Shown in pieces: positions 1 through 13,405 of a DNA stretch of 64,000 bases. This DNA comes from Panagrolaimus kolymaensis (taxonomy: Eukaryota; Nematoda; Chromadorea; Rhabditida; Panagrolaimidae). Location: the NCBI GenBank assembly GCA_028622995.1, contig JAJQJQ010000018.1, positions 682,001 to 746,000 on the forward strand. Reading direction: 5' to 3'. The translations under genes and the position numbers were made by a program. The notes beneath the pieces were generated by a model, which saw only the letters and a program-made list of their open reading frames with translations, did no database searches and was not told where the DNA came from. Every line of letters starts with the position of its first letter. Position 1 is the stretch's first letter.

Positions 1-2669
1 TTAACACTTTTTCAAATGTAATTTTGTTTACTTTTCTTTCTTTTTTTTTTGATATTTAAAGGAAGATGTCCTCGAATTGAATAAATACATAGTTATCCTT
101 AAAGTGCGATTTAAAAATATTTCCGGAATAAATAATTTTCACCATCGAAAAACTCAACATTTTGTTTCATTCATTTTGTGAGCAGTAAGAATGGATGGAT
201 GGATGCGCCCCAATAATTACACTGAAATTGCAGGGTTATCCAAAGTGCGCAATTTACCTATCTCCACATGTTTGGATTTGCGGATAACTGGGGCCTTCCG
301 CTACTTTGTTCTACTCTCAATACCCCTAAAAATTTGCATATTTTTTTAAACTTAAGCAATTATATTTTTTCTTCCTTGCCGTAAATATTAACGTTTTTTT
401 AGTATCACATAAATTTCATTTAAAAAAAATAAACCCCACATTATTTTTCACCGCCGAAGGTAGCATTGAAAATCAATCGCTTCTTTTTATCTTCTTCCTT
501 TTTTTACTCAAACTTTATTTTTTCACGTCTTCGTTTTTTTTTTCCACCACTTTTGACTGACTTTCCCATACACATACTCTGGATATATATTATATTGCCA
601 AATGTTTGACTTTTATTCGTTTTTTAAAGTGATTTTTTCTTTTCATTTCATTCGTTTACGTTTCACTTATGGAAATCTAATTTTTTTATTTGTTTTTTAA
701 ATTAATTAATCGTAATGTCTTTACCAAATTTTAAAACGATCCTGTCCAGTTTTTTGTTATAACAAGAACTTCGAGTTTTATTTGTAAAAAACAAATCTGT
801 CAAATTTGAACTTTCAAGTTTTAATTTGGATTTTGTATAAATATGATAGCTTTGCTTTTTTTGTTTCAACTAGTCATAAGGAAAAGCAACGGAGGTCATG
901 AAAGTAAAAATAGCCAGAATCTTTCTCTTTTTGAAAACATTGAAACGAAACCTGTTTTGTTTTCTTTTCTTTTAATTTGTTGAAAATGACTCCAGCTTAG
1001 GCGTAGTAAGTTGTCAAAGAAAAAAATATATTCCGGTGGAAATGCGCGGACATTTAAGAAAGAATGAGTGAGAGTGTAACAATACTAGCAGCTACTTTTA
1101 AGATTAGTAGTTTAAGTCCGACTAAATTCCCAGAAAGTCCGTTTCTCTTTATTTTTCTTATAATTTTTTTTGTGTCTGGATCAAAAAGGAAAAGAGGCAA
1201 AAAGAGGAACTATCTAATTATGAATGAGCATAAAAAATTGGCAGTTTTCTTCTTTTCTTTTTTTCTGATCTTGCTCCTGCTACCAGGTGGTCAACGTAAA
1301 GGTTTTCTTTTTCTTTTTTTATTCATCGTCAGCACCTTCTTCCCGCTGTGAAAATTTGAAAAAAAAAAATGAAGAATACCGCTCGCCTTTTTTATAGTTT
1401 TTATTTTGATTTTTATTGTTACGCAAAAAGTTACCTACCTTATTCGTTCGCTAAAAAAAATTGTAAAGAAGAAATTAAGCTTAAAGTAATTATAGGAGAT
1501 TAAATGGGTCTCGTTTTGATTTATTTATACAAACAAAAAAAATATCCACATTGTTGTCTTTCTTATTCCTTTTCTCTATCAGCAGCTTTATTTGTTGTTG
1601 CTTTGATTTTTATTTTATTTTATTTACGATAATGTTTTAGCTTCAGCTAATCCCATTGGAACGAACTCTCCTTTTTTTCTTTCTTCTTCATTCAATTTTT
1701 TCTTGATGCATTTTATCTTCTTTTAAGCAAACATTCGAGGTTTCAATCATTACTAACTCCAGTGTGACTTTTTTTGTTACATATTTTCAACAAGCTTTGA
1801 TCGTCACTTTTTTTTTCTTCATCTATCTACATCTTTGTTTTGTTTGTCGTCCACACATTAACTGAAGAAAACTATTTTATTTATTTTTTCTTCTTTAAGG
1901 CGCATTCCACTTGGCGGTGTTAACAGTTTACAACAAGAACCAGCAGCAGCGCTCTATCGCCTATCTTTATCTCACATGCTTGATTCTTTCTTTCTCCCCT
2001 TTGGTCATTTAGGATAGGGGCTCTTGTAAAAATTTGCGCATTATATTGCTACTGTTTGGTGCTTATTTTTTCTTTTTCAAAAAGGTGCGTTTTGGACTAT
2101 ATACTAGATTTTTACGCTGTTGCTACTTGCTTGTACAGCCGCAGCTATTTCTGTTGGCAAAGCACAAAATCGGCGATAAAGCGTTTTCGCTTTTTTTCAA
2201 TGTGATGTGTTGGTCAGAAAATACATAAGCGTAAACATAGTCCTTTTTTTCGACAGACTATTACATAAAAAAAAGTTGACCGCTCATGTTAGATGTTTTT
2301 TCCCCTGCTTTTAACTCACTTACTTTAAACAGTTCCTTAGAGAGACAAATATTATTCCTTTAAGCGAGCAATTAAAAGAGTCTAGTTTAACAATTTGTGT
2401 ATCTCTTTTGATTAGATGAGTGTTGATTGACCACTTTTCATGTTTGAAACTTTTTCCTCTTTCCACCTTTTATTTTTATTGACATTGACCAATGTTGGAT
2501 GCTGCTGCTGTGGCTTTGATTGACCTCATGCTTATTTTTATTTATTGATTATCGTGTCCCGGCATGCATGCATGCATATTCTCACTTTCTTTCAATTTCA
2601 CTTTTTAAGATTATTATCTTGCGCTTGCTTTAAAAAAAAACATACCGATTTTATTCATACTTTTTTTAG
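1..2669. other. T-rich upstream region or long 5' intron
   Basis: No exon can be supported here. The sequence is AT-rich with long T tracts, a short GGAT repeat near 191-204 and a CATG repeat near 2563-2578. The first recognised exon downstream starts at a clear TTTTTTTAG acceptor (2661-2669) and opens inside a codon, so at least one earlier coding exon of the RIPOR-type gene must lie in this stretch or left of the window. I could not choose it: the longest open frames, for example 1064-1351, are low-complexity translations of T-rich DNA. Confidence 0.5.
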
Positions 2670-5600
2670 GATCAAAAACTAAAAGCGAATCGGTAGCTGA
2701 TTTGCGGCCAATAGGCCTCGATAACGCATCGGTAACGATTCAAAGTGGTCATTCAACAGTGACATTAAAAAATTCAAGTAACAATAGGTGGAGAATTGGA
2801 TTAGATAAAGATTTCACTGGTGGAACTATTAGTGGATTAAATTATCGTTCTCCATTAATTAATCATCGTGCAAGAATAAACGAAAAGCATAAAGCTGATC
2901 AAGCTATGGCTTCAATGGAAATGGATATGATTGGTATGCTTGGTAGATTTCATGTTGAAGTTAAAGGTGAAAAAGCTCTTTTTTATTTTACGTAGTTTTT
3001 TAATTTTTGTTTTTAGCGATCATTGGTTTTGCTCGAATTACAACTGGCGATGTTTTTGAAGTTGTTATAAAACACGGTTCACAAAAATGGAAAAGTCGTG
3101 GAAAAACTTTATCAGATAAAACACAAAAATGGGAACAAACTCAAACATATTTAAATTGTTTACCCGATGTTCCAATTTATATTAAAGTATCAGAAGTTAA
3201 ATTTTTTAATACAAAATTATTAAACGAACGAACATTTGATCCTTCAAACTTTTTTACTTCTCAACCTCAATTAGTTACAATGAATTTAAATTCTATTGGA
3301 ACTATTAAACTTCAACTTGTTATTACTTGGATGTAAGAAATTTATAAGCGTTTATTTTGGTTTAAATGTAATTATTTTTTAGCCCATTATTATCATCAAA
3401 AAGTGGTATGCGTGTTCTTGGAAGTTCTCAAAGTGCTTCACTTTTGAGAAGTCATTCAAAAATTGGTGATTCAACTCTTTCCCATTCAATCTCTATGGGA
3501 ATGCAACCACATCCACCCCTTCGAGGCACAGTTAATGGAAATCCAGATATAGGTAAAACTTTTAATATCTTTCGACTAATAAAAGCCTATTGTTTTTATA
3601 GAAAGTCATTCCCCATCAAAAGTTGTTTTGCGACAAAAGAAGCGCCAACGACAAACATCAAATTTAAATGAATTAGAAAAAGATAAATGGCGATCATCGA
3701 CTGTTATGCTAGATGATATGTATCGAGATATTTCAAAATCCATTCCAACCATTGATGATCTTACAGCTTTGAAAGGTTCAAGCAATTCAAAACAACATTT
3801 ACATAAAACCGCAAATTCTGAAAGTCATATAAATACACCATTTTCAACTTCAAATATTTTAAAACCTTCAAGTTGGCTACGAAGTATTTCAATGAATCAT
3901 TTAGCTGAAATTGATGGAAATGCATCTTCTGTTAGTACCAATGGCTCTTCAACCAAAAGTGCTGGCAATCCAAGAAGAGGTCGAAGCAGTGCCTTTATTG
4001 GAAATGTTTCGCGTCCAATGGATTCTGATGATTCTTCTGATACTTCTTCAATTCGTATTGCTGAAGGTCTCAAAAAAATTGATACCCTTCTTGAATGTAT
4101 TGATAAACTTCGAGTTTATTTAAGTTCCATGAGATCTGCAGAATACACTGAATTAGCTGCATTTGAAGCATGTATGTTAAATTGGGAAGCTGTTTTAAAG
4201 CTTAATCGAGCTACAATGCTTGAAGATCAAAAAGTTGCTCAATGTGGAAGTCAAAGACGCAATGGACATTTAAATGGAAAAAGTCGTATCACCAAAAGAG
4301 CATCGATGTATGCTCAACATTCACCCTCAAATGTTTCGGATGAACTTGATGATAATATTTTAATGAATTCTGGAGATCAAGTCTCGGAAAATGATAGTGG
4401 AATTGATTCATTGCGTCAACATATTTCACCATATAATTCTCGTACAATGCAACATCAGCAAAATCTTCACCACAATCATCATCAACAACAACAATTACAG
4501 CAACCTCATTTAGCACAAAATCAAAATCACCAACAAGTTAATAATAATTTTGGTACAGCAAATCGAAGCGGTTCTGGCCCAGCTCAACGTCGATTCAAAC
4601 AATTTAGAGAACGTCGAAAATCTATTGGCATTGTTTTGGATTCAATGACTCCAACAGATTATGAGAAAATAGTTCTCAATTCTGATAAATTTTGGGAACC
4701 TGAAATGCATGGTTCCATCCATTCTGCTTCAATTTCAGCTGCATTAAGTGCTGAATTCACTCAAACTGCAAGCGGAAATAGCGAGGTGGATGATTGCCTT
4801 CAACATCATTTAAAGCGTGCAACAATATCACTTGAAACTCTTCAAAAATTAAATGGACCTCTTGAGTATCGTTTAACCGAAATGCTCTGTCGAATGGAGC
4901 AAGATACGGTAGCTCTTGAAGAATTATTAAATATTAGTGATACATTGCCTGCATTACCTAATATAACTAATTGTAAGCTAAATTAATTTAACTTTTTTCA
5001 AATCCAATTAAATGTTTATCGGTTTAGTGCTTGCTGATCTTGGTGCAAATTCAGAATTACAAGAAATTTGGTTATCGACAAGTTATCCATTAAATGCATT
5101 TGTCATGGTTCCTACAGAACATTTACAACGCCAAATTCGTGCTTATTTAATGCCAGTTGTGGAACGAAGATATCCTAAACTTATCAGTAATGGTAAGTTC
5201 AGGCATATTATTCCTATAAATTTTATAATCAAACTTTTTAGTTCTCGACACAGTAATGAATCTTCTAGTAAAAACAGGTGATTGGGAACCACACCGAATT
5301 TCATTATTCCAATTTGTTGGATTATTCCGTGGAAAACATTTGACTCCTTTCATTGAAAATCTAGCTCATGAAGCATGGATTACATCCAATTTAATGTCAT
5401 CCAAGCCTTCCGTGGTAATCGAAGTTATGGATCGTCTATGTAATGTGCCGGTTGTTCCACCACTTGAAAGTTTACGACATATTGGTTTATGTCTTTTACG
5501 AGGAAATCATCAAATTAATGCAGCTATCGGTAATTTTTATTTAGTGCATTTTCGGTAATGACATTTGACATTTCTATAGATGCTTATCTACGCTCAGCAT

Positions 5601-5882
5601 GCGTTGATTTAGCAAATGATTTGACCGCTTGTTATACATGCTTACTCGAACATCCAGAAGATGCAACCAGACGAGGAGCATGTCGAGCTCTTGCAATCCT
5701 ACAGGTTTTTAAAATTTTAATAGTTTCTTTTAATTTTTAATTTTTAGCAAGAAAATGTTGTTGATTGTTTGCAACATGTAGCATCCGATGATAGCAGCAA
5801 ACAAGTTCGTGATGAAGCTCGTGAAGCTCTCGATTCTCTCGGATGTGTATGCCATGACTATGAAGAAGTTACAAAAGTGTAA
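2670..5882 (+). CDS. RIPOR: RIPOR/FAM65-family Rho-binding cell-polarity regulator (5' end missing)
   Basis: Eight exons: 2670-2966, 3017-3332, 3383-3552, 3602-4972, 5028-5192, 5242-5529, 5580-5704 and 5748-5882. They give about 954 residues in one frame. The first exon ends in a helical stretch, and the second holds the most conserved RIPOR block: [13 protein letters not shown], the QKWKSRG strand, then FFTSQP and [11 protein letters not shown]. The middle is Ser-rich with a His/Gln run (about 4447-4536) and a helical segment at [14 protein letters not shown]. The C-terminal 250 residues are helical and repeat-like ([15 protein letters not shown], then CRALAILQ and REALDSLG), as in the ARM-like end of vertebrate RIPOR. 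Vertebrate RIPORs bind Rho GTPases and act in polarity and secretion, so a cytoplasmic role is inferred. The initiator exon was not found. Confidence 0.85.
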
Positions 5883-6237
5883 ACTCGCAACTTCAAAATA
5901 ATGCGAAGCTCAAATATTGTTTTTACCTCTTCTATTATTAGATAAACTTAAAGCCCGCCATATTTTTAAAAGACTAAACTAAACAAAAAAAAATTAGTCG
6001 GGTGAATCGAATTTTAGAAAACACATGTGTTCATTTACGGGAAAATATACATAGTTTTCGATTGTAGTGTTTTTATTAAAAAAAACTTTTCACAAAATTT
6101 TAAAGTTATTATTATTTTATTTGGAGTGCTTTCGAATATTAAAAAAATATATCATTTATTTTGTTTTATAAATTGATTAAAGATGATTATTGAATAAATA
6201 AATAAATGTTTAATCCGGTTTTTTCTTCTTCTCTATA
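5883..6237. other. Convergent 3' untranslated region
   Basis: Short gap between the stop of the plus-strand RIPOR-type gene and the stop of a minus-strand gene. It contains an AATAAATAAATAAATG run near 6193-6209 that can serve as a poly(A) signal for the plus-strand gene. No other feature was seen. Confidence 0.5.
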
Positions 6238-7086
6238 TTATAGCAATGAAGACGCACTTCCAAATTCGATTGGAACAACTTTATCATCTTCAGCTTCAAC
6301 ACGGGAGGCAGAAGCTCTGCTAAAAAAAATTAGGAGAAATTTATTAAAAAATAATCGATTATAAAATTGTACCTATTTTTGGTTGTTGTGGATGGAGCAG
6401 GACCAACTCGAATTGGGACAACATTAACACCCTTCATGATGCGACCTTTTGAATCAACGAGATTTGTTTGAACAATGGTATTTACACCATAATTTTTGCC
6501 AGCTGGTGGTGATTGCTAAAAAGCTTTTACATTGTAAGCCTATTGTCAAACTTTCTTGTAGCTTACAGTTACTCGTGGAAAAGTTTTTTGTGGTTTAATT
6601 TGAGATTGTTTTTTGGTTCCTTTTTGAAAAACTAAAGGAGCTTTTGCCGCAGCTGCAGCAACTTCTTCTGCGGTTGGATGACGGCGACGCTAAAAAAACA
6701 CATTTTTGCTACATTTTTTTAAAACGTTTTTATTTTTGTTACTTCAATTTCGTGAGATTTGTTGTCTGATCGATCTTCGGGTGAATTCAACGCAGCAATC
6801 ATGCGTGAGCGTAATGAAAGATTCGGAGGTGTACGAACGTTTGGTGGAGTTTCAGGCTTAAAATAAATGGATTAAATAGGAAAAGTAAATATTTACTTTT
6901 GTAATTAATCTTGATATATGTTTGTAGCATTTTATGTTTTTTTACCTGAGGATCATTTACACCTGGAATTATAGGTTTTTCAATTTCACCCACAGCTTTG
7001 GCAGGTCTTAATCCCGCTGGTAGTTCAATCCCATTTATAACAATAACAACGGATAAAATTAACAAAACACCACTAATCCGAATCAT
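6238..7086 (-). CDS. Uncharacterised secreted or membrane-anchored protein, 200 aa
   Basis: Five exons on the minus strand (6946-7086, 6743-6856, 6567-6689, 6373-6515, 6238-6319) join in frame to 200 residues. The start is the ATG at 7084-7086; upstream in-frame codons are non-ATG and a TTTGTTAG acceptor lies just before, suiting spliced-leader addition. Residues 1-24 are a strong hydrophobic segment (MIRISGVLLILSVVIVINGI), read as signal peptide or anchor. The rest is polar, rich in Pro, Arg and Ala, with no Cys motif or known domain. Two stretches are distinctive: an RTPPNLSLRSRM segment and a C-terminal region with NYGVNTIVQTN and VVPIRVGP. I recognise no family. It may be nematode-specific. 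Confidence 0.7.
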
Positions 7087-7501
7087 TGTTATCACAATTT
7101 TTTGAACTAACAAATCTTACACTTAAACTAATATCAATCCTAGTTTAAAGATTTTTTAATTAATCTCTCGAAAATTGGGGTCATCCCCGCCTTTGTTGTT
7201 GCTCCATGCAATCTTATGCATTTTTTATTTCATCGGCTGTACAATTTAATTTAATTTTTTGCTATCATCAATAACTTGTTTTTTTCTTTCTTTCACACGA
7301 TTTATAAATTAATATCAAGAAAGAACTGAATTATTCTACTAACATCCATACCAACAAAAAAAGCTAAGCGATAATCAATAACCAACTAAACCGCGTAATT
7401 TAAAAAAATGATAAAACTGATGAAGAAAATGGAATGCAAACAACAATGTGGTAAAATTAAAACCTAAGCGAAGAAAAAAAAACATTAACAAAATACTTTT
7501 T
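7087..7501. other. Intergenic spacer
   Basis: AT-rich spacer between the ADA stop and the start of the downstream minus-strand gene. Only an acceptor-like TTTGTTAG close to 7106-7113 (read on the minus strand) was noticed. Confidence 0.4.
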
Positions 7502-8980
7502 TTAATGAGATGGTTCAGCTTTTTTAATACGTTCAATAAGTTCAGCTTTTTCGTTTTCAGGCAAAAACGCGGATTCAGCAGCGTTCAATTGCTAAAAAAT
7601 TGGTTTTTAAAATTTCATAATTGTTTTATTTTTTTCTTACGCATTTCCAAAGTTGATGAATGCTTAAACCAATATCACGTTCAGCATTAACCATATCACT
7701 GAGAACTGAATTATCAAAACATGTTGGATCATCGGTATTAATTGAAAAGTTAACATTATCTTTAGCCCATCTTGCAATGGGATGTGCTTTCCAATCATGA
7801 GGTACAGCACCAGTTAAAACTGAAGAATATGGGCAAGCTTCAAAATGAATTCTTTGTTCCAATGCGTATTTTTTATAGCTTGCTTCATCATTAGTTAATC
7901 GATAACCATGTCCAATGCGTTCTGCACACATATCAGTGACTGCAAGGACCACCTCTTTGGGTCCACCACTTTCCCCAGCATGCACCGTTCGATGAATGCC
8001 TCGTTTAGCGGCTTCCTGCAAAGCGAAAAAAAAATAATGTTAAATCCTAAAAAGCTCAGACGCTTATAGTACCTGAAAGACTTTAATGACACTAGGTTCA
8101 TATTGTTCATCAGCACCTTGAGAACAGCCTGCAACATCGATTGCAACGACACCTAAGTGTTTTAAGTTTGTGGCTGAAAAAATGTGAGAGAGGGAAGAGT
8201 ATTATGTTCTTAGATGACGACGTTTGAGAGGATTATTACTTACCGAGTTCGATAATTTCATTGTTCCAATCTTCATACCCACGAATGCAGCATAAAATTG
8301 ATCGAGCTTTTACATTAAAATCTTTTTCACCTCTATCGAAGCCTTTCTTAACTGCTTCTACAACACCTTGAGGTGTAAGCTAAAAGAAAGCATTTGAATG
8401 ATTAAAAGCTAAAAGTCACAAAGTACGAACTTCTCCTTTGCCTTTAAAAACTGTATCTTGACTCCATACTTTATGATCCTTAATTGAATTGCACATAAAA
8501 TGGGGGCTATAACGACCTTCAAAATAAATTACTCCACAATTTGCTTGATTTTCACAATGTTCATAAGCAATACGTTCAATGGCATCTTTATCTCCAGCAA
8601 TGCAGGGTAAGAAAAGATCAAAAGCTTCGAGAACCTTTGACAAGTTTGCAGGATCATGACTGACTAAAGCATCTTTAACTTCCTCAACAGTTTTAGCTCC
8701 TTTAAGGCTAATATTTTTTTCACTTAAAATTTTACACTATTTTGATGGATAATTATTAGTGATTAAGCTTACTTAGCAAGTTCTAATAAAGTTGAATGTC
8801 GAACAGCTCCATCAAGATGAAGATGAAGTTCAACCTAAAAACATAAACTTAAATTTAAAAATCATAAAATAGAAAAATTATTACTTTAGGAAAATTATAA
8901 GCTTCTCGAACTTTAGAATCAACCACCGGTGGAGAGACCATAATGTCAGAACTACCTAAAACATAAGGATTAGCGCTCAT
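7502..8980 (-). CDS. ADA: Adenosine deaminase
   Basis: Seven exons (8885-8980, 8773-8834, 8431-8722, 8244-8379, 8073-8173, 7641-8015, 7502-7591) give 383 residues, slightly longer than typical ADA. The zinc and catalytic signatures are all visible: VELHLHLDGA with HxH at about 36-38, RTVHAGE (His241, Glu244), ERIGHG (His265) and SINTDDP with the Asp pair. The enzyme hydrolytically deaminates adenosine and deoxyadenosine to inosine forms in purine salvage, normally in the cytosol; no signal peptide is seen. Two splice sites are unusual: the exon at 8431-8722 begins after a TTTTAAG acceptor and ends at a weak GTTCGT donor. Both are needed to keep the conserved NISLKGAKT and LTPQGVV segments in frame. 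The start is the first ATG of the exon. Confidence 0.93.
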
Positions 8981-10553
8981 TTTTATCTGTTTTTTTTGTT
9001 TAGGGACAAAAGAGTGAGAGGTTATCGACCAACTATGATGGTTGATGGGGACTCAATTAATTGTCTATATCATCAAAAGCAATAAAAAATTTGATTGGAA
9101 GCAAGCAATAAATTATCAGTAAAAAAAGTGAAAAGAATGGAAGCATGTTTTAAAGCCTATAAAAAATGTTTTACAACATACAATCTTTGCGGCATGTCCT
9201 TTTCATTATTGTTGTTTAACAAGCACTTTCACTGACGATTTTTATTTGCCTTCTTTGCTCTTTCTTACTGAACTGAAAAAAAAATTATTCAAATGAAAAA
9301 GAAGAAGAAAAAATGAGAAAAACGTTATCAGTAACTGGAACAACCAATGGAAGAGGCTTTTTTTTCATTTAATGTCAGACGAGACGCGCCGAACTCAAAA
9401 GAAGGGAGAAAAGTTTGATTTCAACAACTCGAAACATTGATTAACTATCGCGCTAGACAACAAGGATGAGAAAAAGTTTAAATAATTCTCTCTTTTTAGG
9501 TGCACAAAAAAATAGCTTTTAACCTTTCTTCGAAAAGCTTATGCAAAAAGTTGTGAACTTTAGAAAAAATTATTGCAACTATTTATATGGGTTTTCAAAA
9601 CACATTGGCGCCACAAATAAAAAGCAACCTTGCTGAAGGAAAAAAGTTTTTATTTATATCATTGGAAAGCGTCAATGAAGGTTTGATTGCATTTAATATT
9701 CCAGCGATTTAGTGGGTTTTTGTTTGGTCAACGTATGAAGAAGCATCACGGGTTGGTTGATTCAGCACAATAATAGCATTCAATTGACAAAAATTACTCA
9801 ATCAAATTTTTTTAGGTAATCTCTTTTTCCACGTGCGTGCATGCCAGCGTGTTGTGATAAAAAAATGGAAAAAAAATACTCAAATATGTTTCTGATGTTT
9901 TGCATTTTTACAACTTTTTCTTCATAACTTTTTAAAGCTGCCAAAAAAATACACATTTGATAGAAATAAAAAATAGTCTAAAACTTGGTCTGAATTTGAG
10001 ACCTTCAAATTTCAAAAAAGCTGGGTGAGGGAGCGTAAAAAAGAGACATGTTTGTCAAAAAAATCAATGGTCTTATTTTTTCATTGTTTGTTTGTTTTTT
10101 GTGAGAAAAAGCCATCTAAATAAAGATTCTTCTCTCCCATATATTTCAGAAGTAAAAAAAAGTGTAAAAAACGTAAACATTGAATTGTCGAAGAAATAAA
10201 ATGCTGTTGTTATTGTTTTTCACGCAACTGGTGAATTGCTTGCTTGTAAAACCCAAAGAAAACAAATGTTTGATTGCGTAAAACAAATCAGTTTATTAGC
10301 TAAACAAAGAATGAAATCTCCAATAAATTTTGTAAAAAAGGCAATAACGCACGCAGATAATAGTAAAAAAACATAATATTTTTTTGTAATGAGAAGTATG
10401 AAAAAAAAGATGAAAGGATTTTTTGTTTTGTTTGCATTTCTCGTTTATGAGAACAATATAGACACACACACAAGTAACACCCGCTTGTAAATTATGAGCA
10501 ATAATGAATTTTAAGCCAATTTCAAATACATAAAAAGTAGAATATGAAAATAA
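8981..10553. other. Intergenic, AT-rich
   Basis: Spacer of 1.57 kb between two minus-strand genes, presumably with the ADA promoter and the 3' UTR of the next gene upstream. No coding exon, RNA gene or clear repeat was seen. Confidence 0.4.
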
Positions 10554-11258
10554 CTATTTTGTATTAGTATTTTCATTATTGTTTGAATTTGTAGAAGATG
10601 TGGTTGAGATTGTTTCAAGTGCATTTGTTGAATCACTAAAAGATTTTGATTTAGGTATAAATGACAAAAATTTAAATTTTAACTTACTTATTTTTTAAAG
10701 AAATTCCAGAAACTAATGTAGGTGGTGCAAGATGATGATTTGTTGATGGTGTAACAACTACTGAAAATAAAGGATGTGCTTGAGCTTCTTCAAAAATTGG
10801 AGGAGGTGTTCCACTTGGTGTTATCATCGCGCGACTTGGATTTGGAGTGATTGGAGTAGTTGGAGCTGACATTCTCATAGCTTCATCGTATGATGGAGGA
10901 TATTTAGAAAATTCTCCCAATTCAGGAAACATGGGAAGGATAGTTCGTACATGGGGACTCGAATTATTCGGAAGATTCACATTTACATTAAGATTATGAG
11001 GTCGAGATGGAGATCGCGGGGAAGTCACAGTTCGTGATGCTGCTGACTAAAAAAATTTAATTTTGATAAGAAACACATACATTTTTTACTAACAAATTTG
11101 CTTACCTCAATTCTCTGACTAAGTCTGCTACGTCTTTTAGAAGTTACAAATAAGCATATAATTGTGGTAAAGGCTGTTAAAACTCCTATTGCAGCAATCA
11201 CAATCATCACTATTCCACCCGCTGACAAAGAATTATCAAATCGGTCGACTGTTCCCAT
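10554..11258 (-). CDS. Single-pass membrane protein with PPxY motif, 197 aa
   Basis: Three exons (11106-11258, 10688-11046, 10554-10635) encode 197 residues. After a short polar N-terminus, residues 14-39 form one transmembrane helix (AGGIVMIVIAAIGVLTAF and following), then a basic KRRSRLSQR stop-transfer segment, so the tail is likely cytoplasmic. The tail is rich in Pro, Ser and Thr and has a YPPSYDEAM motif near residue 90; PPxY sequences are bound by WW domains, including those of NEDD4-type ubiquitin ligases. The layout recalls Shisa/VOPP1/WBP1-like adaptors, but the N-terminal cysteines of those families are absent, so I do not assign it. The last 30 residues are Asn/Thr-rich. A TTTTTAG acceptor lies about 50 nt upstream of the ATG, suiting trans-splicing. 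Confidence 0.7.
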
Positions 11259-13405
11259 GCTTTTTCTTTCTTTCGCTTTTTTCCTTTGATTGGGAAATTC
11301 GTTACCTAAAAATGGTAGCGTAAACAATAAATATTGGTGATAACAAAAAGCTTTCAGAAATACACGCAAGTTTGATAAAGAAAGAAAAAACAATGTTGAA
11401 AATGGTTTAACATAAGATATAAAAAAAATCCACGCACAACCTTTGACATTTTAAAACTCAAATAAAAACATTACTTTTTCTTTGCTTGCCGAAAAAAATA
11501 AATAAAAAAATAACAAAATTCTAGAACTCTGGGAAGAAAAGAGCCGCCTTATGCAATCGAAATATTTTTCTTCTTTTTTTACCTACCTCAAGCGACCGAC
11601 CTGTGAGCTCGCCGGAAAGAAATTTGAAAACGTTAAGTAAATAGAACCCCAACTATTTTTTTATATTTTTTTATTTGAAGTCACTTGCGCATTTTTTTGA
11701 GGAGCCTGGCAAGAAGTAAAGTGTAGTAAGCATTTTAAAAAAGCCTCAAAAACTATTTTAACGTCAAAAAAATGAAGTTTCGTCAAGTTCTTTCGAATGA
11801 AATCACAAAGTACTGAAGCTTTTATTTTTTTAAACTCATTGATTCGTAGAAAAAAAAAGAATCAAAAGCGTTCATACAAAGAAAATTGCAACAGAATTTT
11901 TTTAATTCGCTTGTAAGCATTTTTATGTATCTGGCACGTATGAAACACAAAATAATTTGTCATTGTTTTTTTTGTTCTTGGGTGCTGCCTTTAAATACTG
12001 TAAAAAATATGAAATAAAATCTGACAACAGGAAGACATGAGATATATCTGTAAACAAAATGAAGGAATTTGAGAAGAGAGAGCTTTGGTTGGTTGCGTCA
12101 ATCCACTAATATTTTTTTAATAATTTATAGGAAAAATGAAAACAAAGCAAAAATATGCGATAAACAATATCTTCCAAAGGTTAAAAAAAATATGATACCA
12201 TGTTTGTGGGGAAAAAATCTGATGACAGAATTGGATTGGCGCATTTCCGTGATGTTTTTTACAAATAATTTTTACGTCAATTTTAACTTACATAAAATCT
12301 AGCGTAAAATATAAATTACAAAAAACTTCGCGATGAGTTAATTCTTTTTCTCTTTCGATTAGTTATTATTAGCGTTCAAGGGAACCAAGAAAATAATATT
12401 TGCTAAAGACATGGCGCAAAAATAGAAAGACTAGTTTGATATACATAAGTTTTTAAGCAACCCAACCACGCAAAAAAGCATACAACTTTAAAAAATGAGA
12501 TTAGCGCGTCTGAGTTTTTATTTTGATTTTTAAATAACAAATATTTTTTTATAATAAAAAGAAAATAACAAAATCAATGTTTTTTTTTAATTTATATAAA
12601 AGTTTCAAAGTTAAAAAGTTTATTTACTTTTTGACTCTTTCAACTCAAGCTATCCATAAAATACAAAAGAGTATGTATGTATTCACAACTTTTTTTCCAC
12701 CGTTTTTCTCTTGTCAAATCATTGAAAACAATGTTTACTTACTGAACATTTTTTAAAAACAACACATAAAATACAAATTCCAATTCTAAATAATCATTAC
12801 AAACAATTTTATGTTTTTTTGTGGTGATCTTAGATCATCAAGACCCTAATCAATCCTAAAAAAATCAAAACATTATGTTTGTTCGGTAATTTGTTTTTGA
12901 AATATTTGAAAACAAATTTTTCAAATAAATTCTATTGTTCTTTTTTAAAGCTGTGTCTGTTTTTTTATTATTTGAGCTGGAAATGATGCAACAATATTGC
13001 TATATGTCTGTCTGTATTTTAGAGAGAATCATATTCTTTTTGACAACAAAGTACATAAAAATAAATTGTAAGCGTTGACACAAAAGAAAGTTTAAATAAA
13101 CATCAATGAATGAAATTTTGAGGAATTTCGACAAAATCGTAAGAAAATAAATTTACCAAGAAAAAATGATTTCAAATTATATTTAAAAATATAACAACAG
13201 AAAGTGAAATTTAATTTAAGGAAAAAAATGAATTTGGGAAAAAATTTCGATAAAGATGAAACTTATCTTGATAAAATATAAATACATTGTGTTATCTGAT
13301 ACGAACAATTATTAATTAATTAAATCAATATACACCCTTCTCACGCGATTTCATTCTGGAAAAGGAAAATTTGCATTTTATTTTATTTTATTTTATTGAA
13401 TAATA
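11259..13405. other. Divergent intergenic region
   Basis: AT-rich 2.1 kb between divergently transcribed genes. It ends in a TTTTA microsatellite (about 13376-13396) just before the GT31 start codon. The open frame at 12069-12302 has no recognisable content. Confidence 0.4.

Noticed and set aside
1064..1351. 95-codon plus-strand frame
   Set aside because: Hydrophobic Phe/Leu-rich translation of T-rich DNA with no donor or acceptor that joins it to the RIPOR exons convincingly.
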